A stretch of 64,000 nucleotides of DNA from JAXGZG01 sp040771825 (GTDB taxonomy: Bacteria > Bacillota > Sulfobacillia > Fermentithermobacillales > Fermentithermobacillaceae), in the NCBI GenBank assembly GCA_040771825.1, contig JAXGZG010000001.1, positions 682,001-746,000 of the forward strand, in the 5' to 3' direction. Of this stretch, positions 17,371 to 25,650 are shown one piece after another. Numbering within the stretch: position 1 is the stretch's first letter; each line of letters opens with the position of its first letter. The notes below the pieces were generated by a model that was not told where the DNA came from, made no database searches, and worked only from the letters and a program-made list of their open reading frames with translations. The position numbers and the translations under genes are program-made.

Positions 17371-17898
17371 ATGCGGATATTAGGGATCGACCCGGGCATT
17401 GAGAGAACCGGGTGGGGCGTTGTGGACGCTACGGGCAGGGATTTTGTTCCGGTGGACTACGGCTGCATTGTCACACCTAAGACTGACGGCCTGCCCGCGC
17501 GCATTCTGACCATCTACCAGGCGGTGACTGGGATTATACATCGCCTTGATCCGGAAGTAGTGGCTGTAGAGAGCATCTTCTTCGCCAAGAACGCCAAATC
17601 CGCCATTGACGTGGGCCACTCCCGGGGGGTTTGCTTGCTGGCGGCTGCCGCACACAACCTGCCGGTAGAGGAAGTCACGCCTCTTCAAGTAAAATCGACT
17701 ATAGTGGGTTACGGCAACGCAACCAAGGCTCAGGTGGGCACTATGGTATCGAATCTTCTCCGGCTTTCCAAGGTGCCCAGGCCTGATGATACGGCAGATG
17801 CTCTGGGGATTGCCATCACGGCGGGCATCAAAAGGTCATTTAGCGCCAGACTGGTCAAAGATGGAGACGCCGCTAGACCAGAGAGGACGTCGAGATGA
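17371..17898 (+). CDS. ruvC: Holliday junction resolvase RuvC
   Basis: Endonuclease that cuts Holliday junctions with RuvAB. 175 residues, normal size. Seen: MRILGIDPGIERTGWGVV with the first catalytic Asp (residue 7), the VAVESIFFAKNAKSAIDVGHSRGV segment with the catalytic Glu, and the C-terminal PDDTADALGIAIT with the last acidic residues. The final bases overlap the ruvA start (ATGA), so RuvA is translationally coupled. Confidence 0.97.
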   Translation: MRILGIDPGIERTGWGVVDATGRDFVPVDYGCIVTPKTDGLPARILTIYQAVTGIIHRLDPEVVAVESIFFAKNAKSAIDVGHSRGVCLLAAAAHNLPVEEVTPLQVKSTIVGYGNATKAQVGTMVSNLLRLSKVPRPDDTADALGIAITAGIKRSFSARLVKDGDAARPERTSR

Positions 17899-18485
17899 TA
17901 TCTGAACTGAGGGGTACCGCGTGCAGGAAAAGCAAAGACTCGGTGACGGTTGACGTCAACGGGGTGGGGCTTGAGCTCAGGGTCACTCCCAACCTACTGG
18001 AAAGAATTCATCTAGAGTCCCGAGTGCACGTGTTCACCAGACTCATAGTGAGAGACGATGGATGGAACCTGTATGGATTTGGGAGTCCCGAGGACAGGGC
18101 TTGTTTTGACCTGCTTCTGACCGTTAAAGGTATTGGCCCAAAACTTGCGCTAGGTATACTTTCCACGCTCCGGCCGGATGAGTTTTACAGGGCCGTAGTT
18201 CAGAATGACGAGAGAGTCCTTACGGGCTTGCCAGGAGTAGGCAAGAAGACTGCGGCCAGGATAGTGGTTGAATTGCGGGACCGGATTGGCCTGAGGGCTC
18301 CTTTGCCAGACGGACGAGATTTACCTTCGGGGGATCTTCTGCAGGAGGCAGGGGAGGCTTTGGTCGCCTTGGGCTATTCATGGCAGGAGGCACGAAGCGC
18401 GGCCGAGAAGGCTCTTTTAGAGAATCAACCTAGCGACCTTGAGACACTATTGCGGGAGGCCTTGAGACGACTTGCCAGAGTCTAG
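17895..18485 (+). CDS. ruvA: Holliday junction branch migration protein RuvA
   Basis: DNA-binding subunit of the RuvAB branch-migration motor. 196 residues. Seen: an N-terminal OB fold (VTVDVNGVGLELRVTP), tandem helix-hairpin-helix motifs (VKGIGPKLALGIL and LPGVGKKTAARIVVELRDRI, about residues 72-130), and a C-terminal RuvB-binding helical domain (about 150-196, EALVALGYSWQEARSAA). It overlaps both neighbours, giving a tight ruvCAB operon. Confidence 0.97.
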   Translation: MISELRGTACRKSKDSVTVDVNGVGLELRVTPNLLERIHLESRVHVFTRLIVRDDGWNLYGFGSPEDRACFDLLLTVKGIGPKLALGILSTLRPDEFYRAVVQNDERVLTGLPGVGKKTAARIVVELRDRIGLRAPLPDGRDLPSGDLLQEAGEALVALGYSWQEARSAAEKALLENQPSDLETLLREALRRLARV

Positions 18486-19506
18486 AGACCTTATTTCCAA
18501 ACAACTGCAGCCTGAGGACGAGATTGTCGAAGAATCTCTCAGGCCTCGCTTTCTGCCTGATTATATAGGACAGGAACGAATCAAAGAGAACCTGCACGTA
18601 TCCATCGAGGCTGCCAGGCAGAGAGGCGAGGCGGTGGACCACGTTCTTTTGTCGGGCCCGCCGGGTTTGGGCAAGACAACTCTTGCTCACGTAATAGCTA
18701 ACGAGTTGGGAGTGGGCATAAGGGTCACTTCGGGACCGGCTATCGAACGTGCCGGCGACCTCGTGGCTATTCTCACTAGTCTTCAAGACGGAGATGTTCT
18801 TTTCATCGACGAGATTCATCGTCTCAACCACGTAGCTGAAGAAGCCATGTACCCTGCCATGGAGGATTTTAGTTTCGATTGGATTGCGGGGAAAGGTCCT
18901 CAGGCCAGAACCTACAGGATCAAACTGCCGCAGTTCACCCTTATTGCGGCTACCACCAGGAGCGGGCTCCTCACGTCTCCTTTACGGGATAGGTTCGGTA
19001 TCTCCTTCAGGTTGGAATACTATAGCGAAGACGAGCTGTATCAAGTTGTCAAGCGGTCCGCCCGTATCCTCGACATAAGGGTCTATGAGGAAGGCGGCAG
19101 GGAGATATCCAGAAGATCTAGAGGTACGCCAAGGATCGCCAACAGGCTTTTGCGGAGGGTGAGGGATTACGCTCAGGTCAGAAAAGATGGGGAGATCACC
19201 CGGGAAGTGGCCATAGAGGCGTTGTCACTCTTGGATATTGACCCCATGGGACTTGACCGGCTGGACAGGCAGATTCTTTCAGCTGTGGTGGGAAAGTACG
19301 GCGGCGGCCCTGTGGGGCTTTCAACTCTGGCGGCTTGTCTCAGCGAGGACCCCGGCACCATCGAGGATGTCTACGAGCCTTATCTCTTGCAGATTGGCTT
19401 TCTTGAGAGAACGCCCAGGGGAAGGAGCGCCACTCCTAGGGCGGTAGAATACGTTAGGGGGAAGCCCTCTGATACCTCCCAAGAGAGGCTTTTCGGAGAG
19501 CCTTGA
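18472..19506 (+). CDS. ruvB: Holliday junction branch migration ATPase RuvB
   Basis: Hexameric AAA+ motor that drives branch migration. 344 residues. Seen: SLRPRFLPDYIGQERIKENL, Walker A GPPGLGKTTLAHVIA, Walker B LFIDEIHRLN, sensor region TLIAATTRSGLLTSPLRDRFGI, arginine finger region GTPRIANRLLRRVRDYA, and the C-terminal winged helix (GLSTLAACLSEDPGTIEDVYEPYLLQIGF). The TTG start overlaps ruvA by 14 bases, and the stop overlaps the queH start. Confidence 0.97.
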   Translation: MPESRDLISKQLQPEDEIVEESLRPRFLPDYIGQERIKENLHVSIEAARQRGEAVDHVLLSGPPGLGKTTLAHVIANELGVGIRVTSGPAIERAGDLVAILTSLQDGDVLFIDEIHRLNHVAEEAMYPAMEDFSFDWIAGKGPQARTYRIKLPQFTLIAATTRSGLLTSPLRDRFGISFRLEYYSEDELYQVVKRSARILDIRVYEEGGREISRRSRGTPRIANRLLRRVRDYAQVRKDGEITREVAIEALSLLDIDPMGLDRLDRQILSAVVGKYGGGPVGLSTLAACLSEDPGTIEDVYEPYLLQIGFLERTPRGRSATPRAVEYVRGKPSDTSQERLFGEP

Positions 19507-20039
19507 GAATCTTACTTCACTCGTGTTGCGGCCCGTGCACCACGTTCCCCTTGGCCTTTCTTCAGAGCCAAGGGTACCGGGTCAGTGGCTTATTCTGTAA
19601 CCCCAACGTCTACCCCCTGAAAGAGCATGACAAGCGTTGGCAAGTCTACCGGGATTGGGCCGAGACCGTGGGGTTTTCGGTGCGAAAACTGGATATGCCA
19701 CACCAAGAGTGGAAGGAGTTGCTTCCGGCGAGTCTCGCCAAGCCCGAAAGGTGTCTGGAATGCTACAGGGTGAGGTTGGGGGCTGTTGCCAAGATTGCTA
19801 GGGATGAACGGTTCGATTGTTTCAGCACGACGCTCTTGGTGAGCCCATATCAGGATCATGCCGGGATAGCTAAGGCCATGGAGGAAGCGTCCCGTAAGTA
19901 TAGGATCGGCTACCTTTACAGGGACTTTCGGCCAGGGTACCGTAGAAGCAGGGAGATGGCCCGGGGGTGTCACCTTTACATGCAGAAGTATTGCGGCTGC
20001 GAGTACAGTTATGGCGGTGACGCAAGAGATGGGGACTGA
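19503..20039 (+). CDS. queH: Epoxyqueuosine reductase QueH
   Basis: Reduces epoxyqueuosine to queuosine in tRNA; QueH is the metal- and Cys-dependent alternative to cobalamin-dependent QueG. Seen: the N-terminal LLHSCCGPCTTFPL motif, ERCLECYRVRL near residue 80, STTLLVSPYQDH, and the C-terminal YMQKYCGCEYSYG. All four cysteine clusters of the family (formerly DUF208) are present. The downstream queA and tgt supply the preceding steps. TTG start overlapping the ruvB stop (TTGA). It breaks the usual ruvB-DUF2905 junction. Confidence 0.93.
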   Translation: MRILLHSCCGPCTTFPLAFLQSQGYRVSGLFCNPNVYPLKEHDKRWQVYRDWAETVGFSVRKLDMPHQEWKELLPASLAKPERCLECYRVRLGAVAKIARDERFDCFSTTLLVSPYQDHAGIAKAMEEASRKYRIGYLYRDFRPGYRRSREMARGCHLYMQKYCGCEYSYGGDARDGD

Positions 20040-20247
20040 TCTCGGGCGCGTACTGATTTTGGCGGGTTTAGTGCTTTTGACCGCGGGCATATTGGTCTAT
20101 GGTGCCGCCAGGTTCTTGTCTTTAGGGCATTTGCCCGGGGATTTCGTCTTTAGGCGGGGGAACTTCACGTTCTACTTCCCCCTTGCCACTTGCGCCGTCA
20201 TCAGTCTGGCGGCGACTTTGATAATGTGGGTGTTCAGAAGGCTATGA
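20011..20247 (+). CDS. DUF2905 small membrane protein
   Basis: Up to 78 residues with two membrane helices (about 12-36 and 54-76) separated by the conserved GHLPGDFVFRRGNFTFYFPL segment of DUF2905. This family is routinely found beside ruvB and queA in Firmicutes; its role is unknown. It overlaps queH by 29 bases. The ATG at 20029 (MGTDLGRV), with GGTGA eight bases upstream, may be the true start. The stop overlaps the spoIID start (ATGA). Confidence 0.85.
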   Translation: MAVTQEMGTDLGRVLILAGLVLLTAGILVYGAARFLSLGHLPGDFVFRRGNFTFYFPLATCAVISLAATLIMWVFRRL

Positions 20248-21674
20248 CAAAACTCGTCTCAAAGAGATTTCTGGCCCTGGTTCTGGCCGCATTGTCGTTA
20301 CTGTGCATTTCTACGGCCTTTGCTCAAGACGCCGTGGGGTTTCCCGCCACGCCTCCGCCTCTCATTATGGTAGGCCTCGCCAGAGTCAAATCAGTCACAT
20401 TGACTTGCCAGGGTGCTTTCCGGGTTATTGGATCAGGAGAACCTAGGGTTCTTCCGCCTAATGGCTCTATCGCCTTCTGGGAATCTGGCGGACAAGTGGC
20501 CTGGGAGGTATCGGGAGGGGGAGTTACCGGACCCATTGTTACAGAACCTGGCGCGGTGCAGATCACTGTGGACGATCCCCAGAGCGGCGCATTGCTTCTC
20601 GTAGGAAAGCATGAGAACGCCAGCGCATCATTGGAAGGTACGGGGTATGCGGGGCGTCTCGTGATTATGCCAGACCAGTGTGATCTGGTGGTCGCCAATG
20701 TTGTGGACATAGAGACCTACGTCAAGTCGGTGGTGTCTTGGGAGATGTCAGACGGATGGCCTCTGGAAAGCCTCGAAGCCCAGGCGGTGGCGGCCAGATC
20801 CTACGCGGCCTACAAGTGTTGCTTGCAGAAGACTCCCGGTTTCGGGCTGCCAGACTACAGAGAACTTGCCTATCTCACTCCCGGCTCTATCGGACTCTGG
20901 GCAACCGATCAGATCTACAAAGGTGTCCTGGCCGAGAAGCCCAATGCGGTTGCGGCCGCGGATCTTACCAGAGGAGAGATTCTCACCTACGGAGGAGCAC
21001 CCGTTGCCGCATACTTTCATTCTTCGGCAGAGGGCATGACAGAGGATGCCCGCTACGTGTGGGGAGGCAACGTGCCGTATCTAAAGCCGGTTGAAGAAGT
21101 GGTCTATCGATCCCCATACTCAGAATGGATCGCCCAGTTCGATATGGAAACGCTTTCGGCCAGACTGTGCGGGTTAGGCGTCACAGGCGCCATAGAGTCT
21201 ATTTGCGGTACGGAACCTGGTCTGTCAGGCCGATGGTACGGGGTGTCTTTGGGGACCCCTCAAGGCACGATTTGGCTAAAGGGCACCTTGGTGCGAGGCG
21301 CTTTGGGCACTCCGGTCAGGAGCCTTCTTTTCTCTTCGTACATAGTAGGAGCAGGGCAGGCGACTACGGCTTGCCTCAATCCCGCCCTTGAGGTGTCTGC
21401 TGTTTCGGGCCGTGGCGGTGTGGTCCTCAAGCCTGGATCTTCGGCGATTCTGGGCGGTTTCGGTACAGCGTGTGTATCTGGTTATCGAGGTCTCCATGTT
21501 GTCTCGGGTCTAGCCGATTCCGGGCCGTCTCGCGCGGTGCTGAAAGGCAAAGGATGGGGTCACGGCGTGGGACTTTCTCAGTGGGGAGCTCGGGCCATGG
21601 CGCTGGCGGGATGCGCTTCCCCGGATATACTTGCCACTTACTATCCGGGCACTATATTGGATGTTTGGTGGTAG
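20244..21674 (+). CDS. spoIID: SpoIID/LytB-domain sporulation lytic transglycosylase
   Basis: Exported glycan-strand-cleaving enzyme; SpoIID drives mother-cell membrane migration during forespore engulfment. The start MTKLVSKRFLAL gives a clear signal peptide (cleavage likely after AFA, about residue 27). Seen: VVANVVDIETYVKSVVSWEMSDGWPLESLEAQAVAARSYA (the Glu of WEM fits the catalytic acid), ILTYGGAPVAAYFHSSAEGMTEDA, and GKGWGHGVGLSQWGARAMA near the C-terminus. About 476 residues, longer than Bacillus SpoIID. It lies between queuosine genes, as in many Clostridia. It could be a SpoIID paralogue, since other SpoIID-domain proteins exist. Confidence 0.88.
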   Translation: MTKLVSKRFLALVLAALSLLCISTAFAQDAVGFPATPPPLIMVGLARVKSVTLTCQGAFRVIGSGEPRVLPPNGSIAFWESGGQVAWEVSGGGVTGPIVTEPGAVQITVDDPQSGALLLVGKHENASASLEGTGYAGRLVIMPDQCDLVVANVVDIETYVKSVVSWEMSDGWPLESLEAQAVAARSYAAYKCCLQKTPGFGLPDYRELAYLTPGSIGLWATDQIYKGVLAEKPNAVAAADLTRGEILTYGGAPVAAYFHSSAEGMTEDARYVWGGNVPYLKPVEEVVYRSPYSEWIAQFDMETLSARLCGLGVTGAIESICGTEPGLSGRWYGVSLGTPQGTIWLKGTLVRGALGTPVRSLLFSSYIVGAGQATTACLNPALEVSAVSGRGGVVLKPGSSAILGGFGTACVSGYRGLHVVSGLADSGPSRAVLKGKGWGHGVGLSQWGARAMALAGCASPDILATYYPGTILDVWW

Positions 21675-21692
21675 ACGGAAGGTGGCTTTTTC

Positions 21693-22724
21693 TTGAAGGT
21701 GTCCCAATTTGATTACTATCTGCCGCCTGAGCTAATCGCTCAAGAGCCTTTGGCCAACCGCGACCAATCTCGGCTTCTTGTGGTCAACAGGCAGGATGGG
21801 AGCATAAACCACAGGGGATTTAGAGATCTAGAGGACTATGTCCAAAAAGACGATCTCTTGGTGATAAACGATACCAAAGTCATTCGAGCCAGGCTTTTAG
21901 GCCGGCGGGCAACGGGCGGCAAGGTTGAGGTGCTTCTACTGAAACCCTTGGGCCAAGATCGGTGGGAGTGTCTAGTCAGGCCCGGGCACAAAGTGCGAAC
22001 AGGAGATACCCTGTATATGGGGACCGAAACCGCGCCAGAACTTCGGGGGCAAATCTTGTCCCGCACTGACTACGGCGGAAGAGTGGTCCAATGGCAGTAC
22101 CAAGCGCCTTGGGATGAGTTGCTGGAAAGGATCGGAGAGGTTCCGCTTCCTCCGTACATCAAAGCGCCTCTCAAGGAAGTCTCCCGGTACCAGACAGTGT
22201 ATGCCCGGGTCCCGGGGTCGGCGGCAGCCCCTACAGCGGGGCTTCACTTCACTTCAGAGTTCATGTCCTCTCTGAAGGCCAAAGGCGTCCATATTGAGTC
22301 TTTGACGCTGAACGTTGGGTTGGGGACCTTTCGTCCGGTCAAAGAAGAAGTCGTGGAAGAACACAAGATGCACCAAGAGACATTCATGATTCCCCCTGGA
22401 GTCGCTGGGGCAATTTCGTCTCTTAGGAAAAGGCAAGGGAGCCTTTGGGCAGTGGGCACTACTGTAGTGAGGGCTTTGGAGAGCGCAAAGGCCGGTTCTG
22501 GGTTGGTGCGGCCGACGGATGGCGAGACCGCGCTTTTCATATACCCTGGGTACCGTTTTGAGGTGGTAGACCATCTTGTGACCAACTTTCACTTGCCTAA
22601 GTCTACTTTGTTGATATTAGTCAGCGCCTTTGCAGGAAGAGAACTCATAATGGAGGCGTACCGAGAGGCGGTCCGCCAGCGTTACCGTTTTTTCTCTTTG
22701 GGTGACGCCATGCTCATTCTGTAG
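21693..22724 (+). CDS. queA: S-adenosylmethionine:tRNA ribosyltransferase-isomerase QueA
   Basis: Transfers the ribosyl moiety of SAM to preQ1-modified tRNA, giving epoxyqueuosine. 343 residues. Seen: FDYYLPPELIAQEPLANRDQSRLLVV at the N-terminus, the VINDTKVIRARLLGRR motif, PLPPYIK, the YQTVYARVPGSAAAPTAGLHFT signature, and YRFFSLGDAMLI at the end. TTG start with GGAAGGTGG upstream. It sits directly before tgt. Confidence 0.96.
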   Translation: MKVSQFDYYLPPELIAQEPLANRDQSRLLVVNRQDGSINHRGFRDLEDYVQKDDLLVINDTKVIRARLLGRRATGGKVEVLLLKPLGQDRWECLVRPGHKVRTGDTLYMGTETAPELRGQILSRTDYGGRVVQWQYQAPWDELLERIGEVPLPPYIKAPLKEVSRYQTVYARVPGSAAAPTAGLHFTSEFMSSLKAKGVHIESLTLNVGLGTFRPVKEEVVEEHKMHQETFMIPPGVAGAISSLRKRQGSLWAVGTTVVRALESAKAGSGLVRPTDGETALFIYPGYRFEVVDHLVTNFHLPKSTLLILVSAFAGRELIMEAYREAVRQRYRFFSLGDAMLIL

Positions 22725-22753
22725 TTGCAGTCATCTGGGAAAGGGGGGGGACG

Positions 22754-23857
22754 TTGACTGTTCTTCGTCACGAGGTGGAGTTTGTTAGGGGAAAAGCGAG
22801 GCTTGGCAGTCTCCACACTCCTCATGGGGTAGTGAAGACTCCCGTGTTCATGCCTGTGGGCACTCAAGCCACTATAAAGTCCGTGCTGCCGGAGGACATA
22901 TGGGATACGGGCGCTCGCATACTCCTGTCAAACGCCTATCATCTATACCTCCGGCCTGGTCTCGAAGTCTTGCGCCGCGCCGGGGGGCTCCACAAGTTCA
23001 TGAACTGGGATGGGGCGATTTTGACAGATAGCGGCGGTTTTCAGGTGATGAGTCTCGGGCACATGGTATCGATCACCGACGAGGCTGCTACTTTTCGCTC
23101 ACACATAGACGGTCGCTTGGTGACGTTTAGACCGGAGGACTCCATAGAAGCTCAGATAGCTATGGGCTCTGACATAGTTATGTGTTTGGACCAGTGCTCT
23201 CCCTATCCGGTGTCCATGGATGACGCGACTGACGCCGTCAGGCGTACGGTCCTATGGGCCCAAAGAGCGCGTGCCGTGGAGATGCCCAAGACCCAGGCAC
23301 TTTTTGGCATCGTCCAAGGGTCAACCTGCAATCAGTTGCGAAGGCAGTGCGCCTTGGAGTTGGCCGAAATGGATTTCCCCGGCTACGCTTTGGGAGGGCT
23401 CGCGGTAGGAGAGCCCAAGGACGAGTTCTACGACACCATGAGCTACACTACAGATTTTCTTCCCCAAGACAAGCCAAGGTATCTAATGGGCGTCGGGCAC
23501 CCTTGCGACCTTGTTGAGGGTGTTCTTGCAGGCGTAGATATGTTCGATTGCGTACTGCCCACCCGAAACGCCCGGCACGGCAGGGCTTTCACCATGCAGG
23601 GCTCGGTGAACCTCAGGAATGCCCGGTTTGCCGCAGAACAATCTCCCATCGAAGAGGGCTGCGACTGCAGGGTCTGCCGGAGATTCTCCCGGTCGTACAT
23701 ACGGCATCTTTTTGTGGCAGGCGAGAGTCTCGCGTGGACACTGGTGTCCATCCACAATATTAGGTTCTTCCAACGTTTCATGGCTGCGCTTAGGGAAGCC
23801 ATACGCTTGGGCAACCAGTGGAATTTCCGGGAGGAGGTTAGGAGAGTTTACAGGTGA
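22754..23857 (+). CDS. tgt: tRNA-guanine transglycosylase
   Basis: Exchanges G34 of GUN-anticodon tRNAs for preQ1. 367 residues. Seen: TPVFMPVGTQATIKSV, the nucleophile/substrate region ILTDSGGFQVMSL, GGLAVGEPKDEF, VDMFDCVLPTRNARHGRAFT with the second catalytic Asp, and the zinc site CDCRVCRRFSRSYIRHL plus a downstream His. TTG start behind a run of eight Gs. With queH and queA it completes the tRNA-modifying end of queuosine synthesis; no preQ1 synthesis genes (queCDEF) are in view. Confidence 0.97.
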   Translation: MTVLRHEVEFVRGKARLGSLHTPHGVVKTPVFMPVGTQATIKSVLPEDIWDTGARILLSNAYHLYLRPGLEVLRRAGGLHKFMNWDGAILTDSGGFQVMSLGHMVSITDEAATFRSHIDGRLVTFRPEDSIEAQIAMGSDIVMCLDQCSPYPVSMDDATDAVRRTVLWAQRARAVEMPKTQALFGIVQGSTCNQLRRQCALELAEMDFPGYALGGLAVGEPKDEFYDTMSYTTDFLPQDKPRYLMGVGHPCDLVEGVLAGVDMFDCVLPTRNARHGRAFTMQGSVNLRNARFAAEQSPIEEGCDCRVCRRFSRSYIRHLFVAGESLAWTLVSIHNIRFFQRFMAALREAIRLGNQWNFREEVRRVYR

Positions 23858-23944
23858 TCTCGAATTTCCGTCGAAATCAGTGTGATAGAGGCGGACAAAC
23901 GCCGCTATCGGGAATTGTGAGCAAAGCAAAAGGAGGTCAGAAGA

Positions 23945-24220
23945 ATGCCTGAAGGAGGAAACCCGCTTTACTCCACTCTCATATGGATGGCCGTGTTGTT
24001 TGGGCTGATGTATTTCATGATGATCAGGCCTCAGCAGAAGGAGCAAAGAGCCAGAGCTGAGATGATGAGGAATCTCAAGCCCGGCGACAAGATAGTCACG
24101 GTTGGCGGCCTTATCGGGGTAATTACCAAGGTGGAGGATTCCACACTAAAGGTCAGGGTAGCCGAGAAGGTTGAGGTGGATCTCTACAGCACCGGGGTGC
24201 AGAGGGTGCTGGCAGACTAA
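23945..24220 (+). CDS. yajC: YajC preprotein translocase subunit
   Basis: Small membrane protein associated with SecDF. 91 residues: one N-terminal membrane helix (about 10-30, TLIWMAVLFGLMYFMMIRPQQKEQRAR) and a small basic/beta cytosolic domain (LKPGDKIVTVGGLIGVITKV). An excellent AAAGGAGG site sits upstream. The usual downstream secD and secF are absent; a terminator and a regulator gene follow instead. An imperfect 10-base stem (23884-23909) lies in the tgt-yajC gap. Confidence 0.93.
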   Translation: MPEGGNPLYSTLIWMAVLFGLMYFMMIRPQQKEQRARAEMMRNLKPGDKIVTVGGLIGVITKVEDSTLKVRVAEKVEVDLYSTGVQRVLAD

Positions 24221-24281
24221 AGGTTCTTGTGTCCGGAGTACATATAAAAGGCTCTATCAATATGGATCTTGAGAGTAGTCC

Positions 24282-24309
24282 AATCCGGACGATCTTCGTC
24301 CGGATTTTT
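24282..24309 (+). terminator. Intrinsic terminator after yajC
   Basis: An 11-pair perfect stem (24282-24292 with 24296-24306), a TCT loop and a T(5) tail. It closes the ruv-que-spoIID-tgt-yajC transcription unit. Confidence 0.85.
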
Positions 24310-24313
24310 CGTG

Positions 24314-24319
24314 TATAAT
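24314..24319 (+). promoter_or_regulatory. Candidate -10 box for the GntR-kor unit
   Basis: A perfect TATAAT starts five bases after the terminator T run. The -35 region would fall inside the terminator stem and is not a good match. It would give a leader of roughly 120 bases before the GntR start. Confidence 0.45.
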
Positions 24320-24401
24320 CCCAAGTGTGGAAGGACTTCTTCTGGCGTTCGTCGAATATCATTGGCTGGGAGAAGGAGGGCCATTAAGCATCCGAGTAGA
24401 G

Positions 24402-24417
24402 CCATTGATACCAATGG
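24402..24417. promoter_or_regulatory. Palindrome, possible GntR operator
   Basis: CCATTGATACCAATGG: perfect six-base arms around ATAC, in the leader 27 bases before the proposed GntR start. Size and place suit autoregulation by the dimeric regulator just downstream, but it does not match a named GntR consensus. Confidence 0.35.
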
Positions 24418-24443
24418 TCTTGCCAACGCAAGGGGTGTGTTGT

Positions 24444-25481
24444 TTGGAAGAGGCAGACAGCTTCGAACTGCAGAGAAAAGGCGGACTCCCTATCTACCTT
24501 CAGGTGAAACGGAAGGTGGAATCCTTGATCACGTCCGGTTACTGGGATAAGGGGCAAAGGCTTCCTACGGAGCGTGCGTTAGCGACCGAGTTGGGAGTTA
24601 GCAGGAACACTGTGAGTCTCGCCTACCGGCAATTGGAAGCGGAAGGTCTCATAACGTCAAGGCAGGGAAGGGGCACGTTCGTGGCCGAGGCTGACGATCT
24701 TCTTAGGCTAGAGAATAGGCGCGAACGGCTTGCCCGGATAATTGACGGCGCCCTGGAAGACGGGCTATCCTTGGGAGTGAGTCCTGAGGAATTTCTGGCC
24801 GTTGCTGGCAAGAGGGTAGATGAGCGTCGCAGGATGCTTTCGGAAGTCAAAATCGCTTTCGTAGAATGCAACCGGGAGCAGCTTGACTATTTCAGTAAGG
24901 AGTTGGAGATAGGCACGGGCGTGAGGGTCCTGCCGGTTCTCACAGATGATCTGAAGGCCAAGGAGCCTTCGGCCATGGAAACGGTTACTGATGCCGACTT
25001 AGTTGTCACGACTTTTTTCCACCTAGACGAAGTGCGCGAGATTCTCTCAGTAACGACTATCGACATCATCGGCATAGCCCTTGACCCAGGAATCGAATCC
25101 ATAGTCCGCATCGCTCGTCTCACCCCGGGCAGCAAGGTGCTTCTGGTTTGCCTATCTGACCGGTTTGCCGAAAGGATTCAGAAATCTATGGATATCGCTG
25201 GGATCACTGAGCTTTCCATGGAGGTCACCACCGACAGAGATCCACAAGAAGTCCAAAGGAGGATAGGAGGCAAACGGGCAGTAATCGTATCGCCGGGTAG
25301 GTATCGAGAAGTGGCCTCAATGGTCAAGCGGGGCACTCAAGTGATCGAGTTTATATACAAACCTGATGCGGGTTCTGTCAATTTGCTCCGGTCCTCAGTA
25401 TTGGAGCACAGGAAAAAGAACAGGCAGGAGGGGGTCGAGCGTGATACAACAAGCACAGTGGGAGGTAGCGATCAACCCTAA
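24444..25481 (+). CDS. GntR-family transcriptional regulator
   Basis: DNA-binding regulator. The winged-helix domain is clear: FELQRKGGLPIYLQVKRKVESLI, RLPTERALATELGVSRNTVSLAYRQLEAEGLI and RQGRGTFVA (about residues 8-80 from this start). After a helical linker comes a roughly 200-residue alpha/beta region (KIAFVECNREQLDYFSKELEIG...ADLVVTTFFHLDEV) that looks like a ligand-sensing, periplasmic-binding-like domain; I cannot name the ligand. The TTG at 24444 is chosen for GGGGTG six bases upstream and the typical N-terminus; the frame is open back to 24327. Its last 41 bases overlap korD, so it probably controls the oxidoreductase operon. Confidence 0.82.
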   Translation: MEEADSFELQRKGGLPIYLQVKRKVESLITSGYWDKGQRLPTERALATELGVSRNTVSLAYRQLEAEGLITSRQGRGTFVAEADDLLRLENRRERLARIIDGALEDGLSLGVSPEEFLAVAGKRVDERRRMLSEVKIAFVECNREQLDYFSKELEIGTGVRVLPVLTDDLKAKEPSAMETVTDADLVVTTFFHLDEVREILSVTTIDIIGIALDPGIESIVRIARLTPGSKVLLVCLSDRFAERIQKSMDIAGITELSMEVTTDRDPQEVQRRIGGKRAVIVSPGRYREVASMVKRGTQVIEFIYKPDAGSVNLLRSSVLEHRKKNRQEGVERDTTSTVGGSDQP

Positions 25482-25650
25482 GTGGTGCAAGAAATGCGGG
25501 TTGTGCGCGGCGTTTTGCCCGAAGGGAGTTATCGTGCAAACGGCCGGAGAGCCCAAAGTCCAGGACGAGAGCGCTTGCATAGGTTGCTTGATGTGCGAGA
25601 TGCACTGCCCTGACTTTGCGATCGCTGTCAGGAGGAGAGAGACAAAATGA
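25441..25650 (+). CDS. korD: 2-oxoacid:ferredoxin oxidoreductase, delta (ferredoxin-like) subunit
   Basis: Small electron-transfer subunit of 69 residues with two 4Fe-4S motifs: CKKCGLCAAFCPKG and CIGCLMCEMHCPDF. The GTG at 25441 is chosen for AGGAGGGGG six bases upstream; the frame is open further 5' but that part is inside the GntR gene. It overlaps korA by ATGA. The order delta-alpha-beta-gamma is that of four-subunit 2-oxoglutarate- or branched-2-oxoacid:ferredoxin oxidoreductases. Confidence 0.92.
   Translation: MIQQAQWEVAINPKWCKKCGLCAAFCPKGVIVQTAGEPKVQDESACIGCLMCEMHCPDFAIAVRRRETK

Noticed and set aside
23884..23909. Stem between tgt and yajC as a terminator
   Set aside because: One mismatch and no T run follow it; yajC has a strong ribosome binding site and likely shares the transcript.
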